A stretch of DNA of 64,000 nt from Cunninghamia lanceolata (Eukaryota; Streptophyta; Pinopsida; Cupressales; Cupressaceae), in assembly GCA_027924645.1 (NCBI GenBank), contig BSBN01000809.1, positions 41,942,001 to 42,006,000 on the forward strand. Reading direction: 5' to 3'. This document shows positions 1-12,000 of the stretch, piece by piece. The notes beneath the pieces were generated by a model. It worked only from the letters and a program-made list of their open reading frames with translations. It ran no database searches and was not told the DNA's origin. The position numbers and the translations under genes were made by a program. Numbering within the stretch: the stretch's first letter is position 1; each line of letters starts with the position of its first letter.

Positions 1-1229
1 ATGATTACTGGCTAAATATACCACACAGGGTACCGATGCACCAGAGTCTTCAAGGCTAAATCCACCAAATGTGATCCTTAAATAGGGTGACACAAAACAA
101 TTTCAGTACTTGTATAGAACACTCCCTCAAATGATTTTTTTTAAAATAACAAGATCACTACATGTTCTCATGTAATATAATTTTTTGCAATTATCACTAC
201 ATATTCTCACATCATTATTTTGTAAATTCTAAAAACAAACCTTTGTCACAACACTGTTTGACACAACATTCCAACTAAGCATTTTCAAAATTGTGAAGAG
301 TAATTAATGTAGAGCAAAATGCTATGCATGTGAAAACAATTAGCTACGGTTAAACAATAAAAGCTTGCCTCTTTACACAAATTTAGTGAGGAAAATTTTG
401 TTAATATCTTTTTCTTGGACAAATACAGTGTTCTAAAACTTAATTTAAAAGAGCTGCTAGGTGTAACCATAGTGTGGCTGGCAATGGACTGGTTATTCAG
501 GATTCCAGATTCCCAAGGCAATCTCATTAGGGGGGCTCTTTCCTCATGGACCACAAATCGAATAACAAAGTGGAATGGGAAGCACAGGTTTCTAGGCTTG
601 TTCCGGTCTTGGGCTTGGTTGTAAAAATCTTGTTGTAGAAAGTGACTCTTTGATTCTCTTCGGAAACAAGCTTGTCTGAATTGGAATCTGTGCAGTTTTC
701 TTGATGAGGTGGTCATTTTGCATAAGAAGTTTAGCAACATTACCTTCCTACGTTGCTTTCATGAAGGTAATAAACTTATAAAGCAGCCGCCTTTCTAGCC
801 AATGCACATATTGATCAAGCCCCATTCATGGGACTGGTTTGCAGTTGTTGCACGTGGCCCAATTTGGATCAATTTCTTTATGATGATCGCCCCCCTTAAA
901 TCTTCATTTTGTACCCCCAGCTTTTATCCCTCTTGGAGTTAGCTTGTCCTTTCTTCTCTGACATCTCTTCATTTCTTCAAGAACTATGTTGGTTGCGTTT
1001 GCCTCTCCATGTCCTCAGTTAGTTGTTGTTGTTCGATGGGTTGGCACCACTCATGTGGGTATGTGGGCATGTGGGTTACTCTCATTATTCAAAATGGAGG
1101 TGAATGGAAGGTTGGTTGTATTCTCTACGTTTTGGGGTATGTTTGTTTGGGTGCTTCCAGTTCTTTCTCAGCTTGGCTCTAGTGCAGTTCCATGGGTGTC
1201 TTTGGGATGATTTGGGTATAGTGTGGAGG
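1..1229. other. intronic sequence, nothing assigned
   Basis: Lies downstream of exon 8 in the same gene orientation, so presumably within the next intron. The open frames here show no recognisable domain, and I found none of the conserved aminopeptidase blocks expected next. Confidence 0.4.
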
Positions 1230-1234
1230 AGGTG

Positions 1235-2493
1235 TGTCATAAACTGACCCTAAATCGTCCCTTATTTGATGCACAGTGATTTGATATGCTCTTGGCATTA
1301 GAGCATTAACACAATTGTGATTTACTATATTTGTTTAGACTAAATGTTACACCCTGATCGGGATCAAGAAGAGATCTTTATTATAAAAGAAAAGTGGTTA
1401 TGTGTTAACAAATCGCTGTCATATAAGGCAGCACTAATGATCTCAAAAGGTATTAATAAATCGCTGTCATGAGGCAGCGCTAAGTGTCTTCAAAGGGATA
1501 CGATGCTAGGAATGGTCACCACCATTCCCAAAGGGTACTCGATGAAGGCATATAATAAGCCATTCGATAGAAGGAAGAACAGGCAGGCAGAAAGCAATTA
1601 GAATATAGAAGAATCATTGAACTGTGAAATATAAAAGGTAGGCCGTCTCATCATAAATCACAGAATCAGATCATGAATCACAGCAATTTATCAAGGAATG
1701 GAAATGATATTTCTGTGTTGAACATATATATTTCTGAGGATATACAGCAGGGAATAACAGATAAGATATACAGCAGTTCTTATAAACAATCATGGGATCA
1801 ATCACCATTGGATCATTGGGAATTTACAGCAGACATTCGATTTGCAGAGTACATATATTTACACTGTCATAAGACTGTTAAGGACATCAAGAAATATTCT
1901 TCTGAATAAGATAAAGTATAACAATCTTGTTAGATCGACTAGCAAGTAATTATACTCATTTATAAAGAGCAGACCTTGGATCTGTAAAAGGATTTATTTA
2001 TACGAAACAGCTATATTATTGAAGCATCAAAAGGATATTGTTTAACAGGTCAGAACAGTACTTATCAAATGATTTATTGATACTATTGTGACTTACACGA
2101 ATAGAACTCATCCATCATAGGGGAATGACAAGCAGGCAATAGGCAAGGAATCCTACCATACCCCCCCTAAGGCCTGTTTGGGCGCAACTCTGATCTGCAC
2201 CCCGTCCATACCCCCCATAAGGGCATGTATGGAGGCTTTGTATGACAGCTTGGATCCTACCATACCCCCATTAAGGCTTGTATGCAGGGAACCGAACATG
2301 CGACCTTCCATGCCCCCTGTAAGGGCCTGCATGGAGGTATCATGTGCCAATGAATGTCTTGCCATCCCCACTATAATGGAGTTGAGTGAATAAATGGATT
2401 TAATTACGTGATAATTCCAAAACCCTAACCCTAAACTTGTGGTATTTGAATTTTTAGGGTAAAATTAGTATTGTTCCAATAGGGGACATTACA
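1235..2493. mobile_element. solo LTR, 1.26 kb, TSD AGGTG
   Basis: Begins TGTCATAAACTGACCC, ends GGGGACATTACA, and is flanked by AGGTG at 1230-1234 and 2494-2498. No second LTR or internal gag-pol is seen nearby, so it is read as a solo LTR left by LTR-LTR recombination inside the aminopeptidase intron. It holds imperfect tandem units at 2151-2345 and two telomere-like repeats at 2421-2436. Orientation is uncertain; terminal similarity to other LTRs here favours minus. Confidence 0.65.
2151..2345. repeat. four imperfect tandem units around CCATACCCCC
   Basis: Repeated words such as CCTACCATACCCCC / CCATGCCCCC followed by TAAGG-CTGTATGG recur every 45-65 bp within the solo LTR. They produce overlapping open frames on both strands that are not genes. 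Confidence 0.6.
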
Positions 2494-2498
2494 AGGTG

Positions 2499-3003
2499 AG
2501 CTGGTTAACCATAGAAACTTTTCTGAGGGATAAAATGTCCAATCTGAATCACCAACTGCAACATTTCTTTTGCTGCCTGAACTCGATTTATCTGAAATTT
2601 GTGAAGCCGATTCGCAGGGCAAAGGGTTTGGAGCATAATGATCAGCTTCAGTCCAGGGCGAGTATCTTGGTGAATTTTCATGCTAAAATGGAAAGTGTGC
2701 TTCAGTCAGTGAACATTAGGAAATGGGTCCTCCATTTTTTGTTGTGCTCTCCTTCAGAGGCTGAGGTGTGACAAGATGGCGCTCTCCCTACTGAGATGGA
2801 GTTGTAAGCTTTAATGGGCAACTGTGATAACTAACAAGTAATTTAATTGAACAATTTAGTTCAAATAATGCATTGGCTTTATCTAAAGAAATTTTTTATC
2901 ACCAAATCTAATAGAATAAAAAATGCAAACACAATAAAGAAAATATGCATGCCCAACTTCACTTTGCAAAGGCAGCAGGAGAATTACAGAAATGGTAACA
3001 AAC
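2499..3003. other. intron remainder, unassigned
   Basis: Between the solo LTR and exon 8. An open frame at 2496-2771 (+) has no recognisable domain. Probably intron sequence. Confidence 0.3.
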
Positions 3004-3078
3004 CTGATAGAAAGTGATTTTACGGAAGCCTTCTGCTTCACACTGAGTGCAAAAGTTGGAGGATGTCTTGTACAGACC
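3004..3078 (-). CDS. aminopeptidase exon 8
   Basis: Acceptor TTGTAACAG, donor CAG|GTTTGT, 25 codons. It encodes [20 protein letters not shown] plus ITFYQ, one of the most conserved blocks of this family. No continuation was found in 1-3003, so exon 9 lies outside the window. Confidence 0.9.
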
Positions 3079-6000
3079 CTGTTACAAGCACAACCTGCAA
3101 TTTATAAATAACAAAGAAGTAATTAACCAATGATCTGATTCCACTGTCTGGGCTCAAAACCTGTTTACCTCCAGAGATGTATTTTTCTGAGGATGTATCT
3201 CTGTCTCTATTTCCAATGTGAATGACGATGTAGGAGGTGACAACAGTGTCAGATGTCGTGAAGTCAGCTGAAATTCTCCTTTCTGTAACCAATATTGCCA
3301 AAATCATTAATCAGAGATTAACAGAATCCCAAAAATATTAATCAGCGATTAACATGAAAGAGAAACACATTAAATAAAAAGCAAAGGAAAACTGTAATTC
3401 CAAATAAAAGAGCATTTATGAATTCCAAATAAAAAGCATTTATGAACTCCTTTTTATAGGTATTGGGAAAACTGTAATGTTACAAAATAATTAAACAGCT
3501 GGTAACACTCCTTTAATAATAAATAATTAGCTAAGGCATGAACAAAAGAAGTTCCCATGTAAATAAGGCAAGTAGTTCCATTCATTTCATAGTGTTATAA
3601 ATAATCAATTTTGAACACTTACCCATGTGCTAAGAAGTAACTAAAAGATAATGTTTTACTTCAGATTAGCACAACAGTGTCAATCACAAAGATGGAACAC
3701 TTTTAAAGAGGGCATATAGTGTGGCCATCACATTTGTAAAAATTCTAAAATATTTTCACACTGTAAATATCATATATTGGCTAGTCCTAACTCCTGCCGC
3801 TACGTAAAATGTTTACCTAGGCCTTACTACAAAACTATGCCTTGTGTAATACAAATCACCAAAATATTACTTTGCTCTGTTTTAGAACTGTTCTCAACTC
3901 CTTTGGAAGTTGAACAATGTTCCTATAAACTAGAAATTAATGCAAAACACAAGCACACATATTAACAACAGTCTTTTCACCTAGCAAACTCCCAATTTAG
4001 AGGAGAAACCACAGCTTGGTAGGTTCCAGTAGCACTTCTACCCAGTTGTTTCCCCATCTAATTCAGGATGGAAGGCAATACTCTTTTGGAGCTTGGTTTC
4101 CATCTTCTCCTACAAAGTGGACCAAAACTTACGAACAAACCAAGTGTCTCTATCCGAAACAACAAACCTTGGCAACCCATAATGCACCCATAAATTAGAA
4201 AAAAAATAGATCTATAATCTCTTTTGTGGTAATCATTTTCTTGTACCAAGTTAGAATGTGTATCTTGCTGAACCTATCAACAACAACAAAAGGATAATCA
4301 TTCCCATGCTTGCTCAGCAATAAAACATCCACAAAATACATGAAAATGCTTTCTCATGGTCTATTAGGCACAAGAAGAGGAGCATACAATCCTTCCTTTC
4401 GCATCTTGGATTTGCAAGTGCAACATAACTTGCATCCTCTAGTAAACTTCACTACTTCTACTTGCATTCTAGGCCAATACACATACTCTTGCAAATGGGC
4501 CACTATTTTTCCAACACCCTGCCACTTTGGAGGTATGTGCCTCCATCATGAGTAGAAATCATTGTGCATTTGGCACACACAATTTGCCCAACCTGCAGCC
4601 CATCCTTGACATAGAAGTCTTCCCCATCTTTTGCAACTCCTTTTTCTTGGAGTTATTTGTACCATAGCAGCAAAAATATTTGGGGGAAAAATTGGCAAAC
4701 CAAATAATATTACGATTATTTCAAAACATTAGGACTTACTCAAGAAAAAATCGAATTTTTAGACAGTAGAAAAACACAAAAACTTGTTTTTAAATTTTGA
4801 AGGCATTTTGATAGCATAAAGATATGGAGAGCAAGGGGGGACCCCTCTCCCGCCCTTAGCGAGGGGGAATCCCTAGGACAAGAATAGGCTAATCATCATA
4901 TGGGGACTCAGCATCAAGTCTGACCTATTCATTCCTACTACTATAAGCTAAATTCCATAAGCCACTCGACCTATTCCTTCCTATTACTCAACTGTTCATT
5001 TGGACTTATCTTATTGGTTCTAAAACAAACTTCCATACTTTGTGTCCAAGATGACCCCCGCCTCGATTAGTTTGATTTATTAATATTAGTATAGCATAGT
5101 GCCACATCATTTCATATACTAGGCGCAACAAGCCAGAGAAGATCTTACCTACCAAAATCAAGTTATTTTTGGCCTCCAAGGCAAGCTAAAATGTCACATT
5201 GATTTCCATAGTGCCTAGAGCTTGAATCATTAGAGTTACATCAAGATTAATAGCTCTAATGTAGAAGAGGAAAACAACACCTCAACAGCCATTAATCTCT
5301 CTTTTCAATAAGGATATGCTTTCGATGGATAAGACACTTGCCTCACCTTTCTAAACAACTAGGGCTCACCACTATTACCTATGAATGAATGGAACATGTG
5401 AATCTTATGTCTGGAATGGAATAAATAAAGCATGTGACTCAACAAGTATCGAAGCTTGTCAATTCGTGCAGCTATGTCGGATCCACTATAAAGGTGGGGG
5501 TTTCTATTCATCTATTCATTGGGTGCCTAAGAACGAAATAGCCACTTGATCAAACATATTATTCCAAATTAATGTTTACTACATTGTTTCTTTGAGATCG
5601 AGCTAGCTAGGAGTGTGGTATAGCAGTCATATCATAACTATTAATCAAAACTATGGGGACCCAGCAAAATTCCCAAAAATGCTTCTAAATCTTCCCCATC
5701 AAGCTACATCCCTTTGAGCTCCGAACAAAAAGATTTTGGCATTGGATCCCCCTTGTATGTCATCTCCACTATTCCCTCACAACAATTCTGTCCCAAGGGC
5801 AAGGACTTGTGAACTGCGGAGGACAAACATCAATTTGAGTGCAAGGTGGATATCACTGAGCTCAAAACACGACCACAAGCTTTGTAGACACCTTGTTTGA
5901 TAACCCACCTTCCCATCAAACCCAACCATTAAATAGGGCCAATCTACTACCTTTCCCCCATTATGCTAGTCAAGGGTCAAATTCACCCCAATGAAAGTGA

Positions 6001-9000
6001 TCCAAAAATGAATTTGACCTAAAGCTTCAAGGTATGTTCAACCAGAGATCTTACCCACCTAGGAGTTGATTCCTGCGAATAAAGCAAAAATAAAAAATAA
6101 GAGTTTAGCCCATGAATTGTGGAATATAAGTTTTTTCATTTATGTTCATTACATTGCATGGCACAACGCATACTACATAGTGCATAAATGATAACTGGAT
6201 ACTAATAGTTTTCAAATTTTCGACTACAATCTACTTTGTACGAAAATTGAAAGTCAATATATTCAAGGGTGCTAGCAGCAAAAATTGTGCAAATCACTCA
6301 AAGCTACAGCAAGAAGTCAATAAAATTGTCTAATGGAAATAAATTCAAGATGTCAATTAAGCATATGCATTTTTTAAGGCCAAAATCCTTTAAAGTGGGA
6401 GGTTTGATTTGATACTAGATTTATATTCTATTTGAAATCCTTATTAGTTTCAGATCCAAGGTACGAAATATGAAAACTTCAACAAGAAACTACAAAGTCT
6501 TCGCATTATTCTATATATTTGAGAGCTAGAGATGCAGTGTTGAATAGTGTATATCCCAAGGTTCATCAAGAAACCCCATAATTATGAAAAAAATGAATAA
6601 CAAAGGAGCTGAAATCGTGCAGCGAGTGGACAAAGACCAAAGCAGAAAGAAGAACAGAGGTTAGAGTGTTAGTAGGCGCTGCCTCGAATGCCTCAAGCAA
6701 ATCAGTCTCTGGACAACCAACAAACTAAACTACATGTCAGTCAAGGCTGCCAAGGGTTCTGCTGCCCTGTGAAATCTTAGCACCAAAGACGTTGCAGTCG
6801 AAAAAGAGTCATTGTGCAAACAAATGTGAAGAAACAGCGGCTTGCAAACAAATGAAAACCCTTTTTTATGACAAAAAAAAGGCCTGCCAAAGTCAGATTT
6901 GTGTGAAAATTGGCAAAAATCGATAAAACTCACGATAAATCGCAATTCAAACAATCTATCCACAATTTGTTAAGAAAAAATCATTAAAAAATCAAGCTGT
7001 CCAATTACTTGCAAAAATTGTGATTATTGCATGTTAAAAATCTCTAACAATGGCACTTAGTGAATTTTTTAATGATTTATGCTTTCTATAGTTTGTACTT
7101 CTCCAGAAAATTTGAGTCTTGTCCATATTCTTTTCCATAAGCTTCTTGATACTTCCAACTGCATAATCATATCTGGAGCTAATATGGGCTTTGAAATGGG
7201 TGGCCTAGACATTTCTGCCACTATGTTGGTACTTCCCTTGTATTTCATCACCAAATGGAACCGATGTAGAAAAAATATGCATTTGCAATGGCCTACTTGT
7301 TGCAACTTGTTTTGAGCTTGCACGTACTCTAAAGGCTTACAATCCATATGTAAAATAGTCTTTTTGCCAAGTAGATAGTGTCTTTGTTTCTTGATAGCTT
7401 GGACTAATATATACAGCTCTCTATCGATATCCCCTTATCGCTGAAGTAAAGTCCTTTGAATGATAGCAAACAGATTTGCCACCTTGTAGCAAAATGGCTC
7501 CCATGGCGTACTCACTACTACTAGCATCCATATCAACCTCAATGAGTTGCTGAAAATTAGGCAAGGTTAATACTAGAGCATTGCAAATCTTATTTCTTCA
7601 AAGTATCAAAGGCATCATCAAGTATCTTACTCTCCATCAAAATTCTTACCCAACATTATAGCTATATGTAAAAAGGTATATAATAGAAATCCAAAATGAA
7701 CTTACACATGTATTGAGTGGCACCTAAAAAGCTCCCTACCTCTATGGCACTCTTTAGTGTAGACCAACACATGATAGCCCCTCTACCTTTACAAGATCCA
7801 CTCTAAACTCACCTCCAACCACATGGCCTAGATATATCAATGACTCCTTAGCAAACTCACACTTCAAATTGCAAAAGAGTTGCTTTCCCTTCAAAACTTC
7901 CAAAACTTGTCGTAAAAAACCAAATGTTTCTTCCATGTTGCACTAAAAATAAGTGTTATCTAGATACACTATGACATATGTCATATGTATCATGTATCTA
8001 TGAACTTTCTCAACACATCATTCAACAAATGCATAAATGTAGCTAGTGCATTACATAAACCAAAAGAAAGACCTAACCATTTGGACAAACCTTGCTTGGT
8101 TTCATATCCTCCATCCATACTTGATGATACCCTAATTTTAGATCCAATTTTGTAAAATACTTCACATAGTACAACTGATCCAGCAAGTCGTCTATCCTTG
8201 GGAGAGGATAGCAGTTCTTAATAGTGGTCGTATTGAGAGCACAATAGTTTATGCACATTCGCCAAGAGCCATCCTTCTTTCATACAGTGACTATAGGTGA
8301 TCCACAGGGCAAAGTGTCGGGGCGTATTACACCTTGTTTCAATAACCCTTAAAGTTGCTTTTTCTCCTCATTGCTCTCCATCAATAATTGTCTATAGAAT
8401 CCATTAATGGGTATAGGAGAATCGAGAAGTAAATGAATCTCATGTTCTAGCTCTCTCTTAAAGCAGCCACTTAGTAGGCTCATGAAATACCTCCTCAAAT
8501 GATGTCAATAACTCAACTAACCCCTTGGTCTCCTTGTTGTTATGAGACACAAAAGAAACCCCAATCCCATACTCTTGTTTATCTTTCAAAAGTAATAAAT
8601 AAAACTGCTTGATTCCTTGTATTTGGCTTGAGTGCTTTATTGGTACTTACCATGGCAACCCTTGCTTTGCTTTGCTGTCCCTTGACGATGTATTTGACTC
8701 CATCCTTGACCTAATGCTTGTTAGCCCTCTTCATGAATATAGCAAAGAAATCTTCTCAACTTCACTCATTATGTACACTAAAATAGACCAACATTTGCTT
8801 GATCCAAGTATCTAAAATCTCTACATTAACTTGATCTTCACAAGTTTTGATATCACCCTTGGTTTCAACTTCAAATGGAGTTGTTCCAGATTTTATTTCA
8901 GATTCTCTTTCTTCCCATCTACACTCAGGGTCACCCTTCTTTTCTTCTCCATAGTCTGTAATGCCAAATTTCTTGGCTAGAGCTCATACAAGAATATTGG

Positions 9001-12000
9001 TGGATAGCTGCTCTTGGGTCATTTGAGCTTCTTGTTTCACCATATGCTCTTCTTGTTGAGTGATCCACTATTGGTGCTTCATTAGTTGTTCCATGTGACT
9101 CTCTAGGACTACAACTTTTTCATTAATGTCACCCATTCTTATTTCTTGATTCCAACAGAATGTTCCAATCTCCAGATTCGTTGGGACTAGCTCTTCTTTC
9201 CCTTAAGACCTTGTCACTGTCATATAAATCCACCTTCCACTTGATTTCCTGCAAGTTTTAAACTGCTCTAATACTACAATGATTCGTAATTGCCAACAAA
9301 ACTATGCTTTGTGGATTACAAATCACAAAATTACTTCCATCCTCTGTTTTAGAATTATTAACTCCTTTGGAAGCTAGACAATGTTCCTACAAACTAGAAA
9401 TTAATGCAAAACACAAGCATACGCATGAGAACAAACAGTTTTTTCACCTGTGAAACCCCCAATTTACAGGAGAAAACCCTGTTTGTTAGGTGCCAATAGC
9501 ACCTATACCCAATTGTATTGCTAGTAAAACAGTGCAAAAGGAGGAATTACTGCTACAATGGTTGTTTCAACCATGTATCTGATTCGCTACGAACTGGAAC
9601 TGTATTTTTGGTGCTCAAATATGCTGTCTCACACTTCTCTAAGGCTTCCAAGAAGTTTCAATGTCCTTCCAACCTCCTCCTCCTCGTCATGGAATGGTCC
9701 TCCCGTCCACTAGAAGCCTCCAAGACTGGAAATGAAGCGTCAAAAGTCAGGTTTGCACACATTCCCTAACTACTACTCGCACCATGATGTTTTTGCCACT
9801 TTCCACAAAAACGAATTCACCACAATATTTTCACATTCACCAGTTCAGCTTTGACACTTTCACCAAGCAGCAAATTTGTCTATCATAAAATAGCAGGTAC
9901 TTGCACATTTTCAAATTTATTAAAAAAAAAAAATTCTGGTTCCTTAGTTCACCTTGATCCTTTTCGGAACATTTACTCCTCAAAAATTCAAACAGTTAAA
10001 GCTTGGAAGAAAACCCCTTACAAAGTTTCAAATGAAAATCAAATGAATGAATTGTGATAACAAACACAAGGTCAGCTTGATTTACAGTCAAGTTTAGCCA
10101 ATTCCCAAGTATAGAAACTGATTTAATGGCTTCAGTTTCAGTTTTAAAACCTTCAATGCATTTTAGAAAATAAACACTATGACAAAAAAGCAGACTTGAT
10201 GCTAATGATAAATCTGATCCAAGACATCAGTAGGAATGTACATTAGAAAAATTGCTCGAAGGAAGACATAATTATGAACCAGCCTGCTGTAATATTCCTT
10301 GCCCAAGCTGACCTCGAGTTGCTGATGTAAACTCACAAGGAATATTGTCAAACACTTTGCATACAATGTCTATACTTGCTGGTACTGTGTTTCAGTTTGA
10401 TTATACTTGCTTGGAATGATGACAAATGTGGTTTAAATGTTTGCAAATGAACACTAAGATATCTAAGCAAAGATCTAAGATGTAAATGCAATTCTTTTTG
10501 TCTTTTCAAATGCAAAGGTATGATCTATACATAGAAAATGTGCACCTACAGCCAATTGACATTTTGTCAAACACTTGGCATGAAAACTAATTATGCTAAA
10601 CATGAAGGGTATAGATATCACAAATATGGTATGCAACTTATTCCTCCTTTATTGACAGTCTACTTCAATTACAATGCTGATGTAGATATGGGTAGCCAAG
10701 ACTCTTGGCTTTACAATGCAATTCCTACAGTCTGAGACAAATGGAAGCAACTAACACTATTCTATATGCTTAAGTATGATGCAAAGAACATAGGAGAACC
10801 TGTTTACATGAAGCGCCCTTGAGAGAAGGTACTGTGGCAGCCTTGCTAGCTTGGAATGACCTTCAAACATGCCAAATCATGCCTCTAATGGTGCCGCCCC
10901 TGTTCTGGACTGTAAGATGATAGAATAAATTAATGGCAGCTATAAACTCCTCTCTGCAATACCAAATACCATCGCCATACTCCTAGGAAGGCAGCGCCCT
11001 TATACCCATATGAAATCGATCCACTATTGGCTGGTTATGAGTGAAATCATGGGTCACAGGTCTGCAATGAAATGACTGTAAATGTAATATCAGCAATGCC
11101 TCCCAATCGATCCTCTACAATGCAAAATCTGATCCTCAATGAATGCAATTTATGATGCCAAAAACTCCAAATCTCCTAGAATCGGTCTATCACAATTTGG
11201 CCCTTGGCCACAGATTTGTAGCAATGTGTAAGACTGAAGTACCCCACACTCAAATAGCTGCAACCCTTCGGAAGATCTTTCACAACCTCAGTTATGCCAA
11301 TCAAAGAGAGTTTTCGTTCTCAACGATCAATGAATGAAGAAATTGCAGAAACCCTAGCTTCCGCTCCTCCACAATGAACATATCAAAGCAACTGTCAAAT
11401 CCTGAATGAATAGAGCATTGGCTGACCCCCTTATTATACTTTTCTCCAAGAAGAGGTCGACCCCTCTAGAAGCTTCCCCTTTTTATTCATTAAAATAATA
11501 TTTTATTTGCACTTTTAGTAATATTAAAATATGACCTTATAAATAAAAATTGAAATGGCCCCCTTTTTATGACAAATGATCCCTCAAGTCATAAAGTGCA
11601 AATATAACGTTATATCATATGAAACTCCTTATTTGACCAAATTAATTAAATCCAGGAGTGAAAACCAACTAGGTATCTGCCCAAACAAACCCCTATCCAT
11701 GCTCATTAGCCTACGAGGGTCAACTGATAGGCTAATCCCGCTGAGCACTGATGTCTAGCTAGAAGGGGACATTACAATCCGCCCTCCCTGAAATTGCTTG
11801 TCCCCAAGCAATCTCAACTCCGGATGTTGCAGAATCTCCTCGCTCTCCCATGTAGCATCCTCAACCGGCAAGTCCTTCCATTTAATCAAATATTCCCCAA
11901 TGACTCGTCTCCGTACTTGTCTCTCTCTGACATCCAAGATGGCCTCAAGCTCCAAAATCAACTTCCCCTTGTCGTCCAGGGGTGGCAAAGTTGTGGAAGG

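Larger units (their letters stand above)
3810..9511 (-). mobile_element. degenerate Ty3/gypsy LTR retrotransposon with short LTRs (element A)
   Basis: Reverse-oriented gypsy element in aminopeptidase intron 6. Order on the minus strand: 5' LTR 9511-9280, decayed initiator-Met-type PBS near 9277, gag-like remnant, RT, RNase H, an inserted segment (7090-4663), integrase, PPT-like GATGGGGAAACAAC, 3' LTR 4044-3810. LTRs are TG...CCCA and clearly diverged. No TSD is recognisable, many stops and frameshifts are present, and the integrase C-terminus is missing. An old, inactive copy. Confidence 0.8.

Noticed and set aside
285..740. 151-codon open frame on the minus strand
   Set aside because: No recognisable domain, no splice or homology support, and not collinear with the next aminopeptidase exon. 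Probably a chance frame.
2153..2393. Overlapping open frames on both strands
   Set aside because: Generated by the tandem CCATACCCCC units inside the solo LTR.
4800..6060. Possible mitochondrial or plastid DNA capture, based on C-rich unusual composition
   Set aside because: No organellar gene could be identified by eye; kept only as an open possibility in the finding on the 2.4 kb insertion.
10538..11758. Open frames in the LTR of element C, repeated at 16877-18089
   Set aside because: Present in both LTRs as part of the repeat, with no domain and ordinary LTR position.
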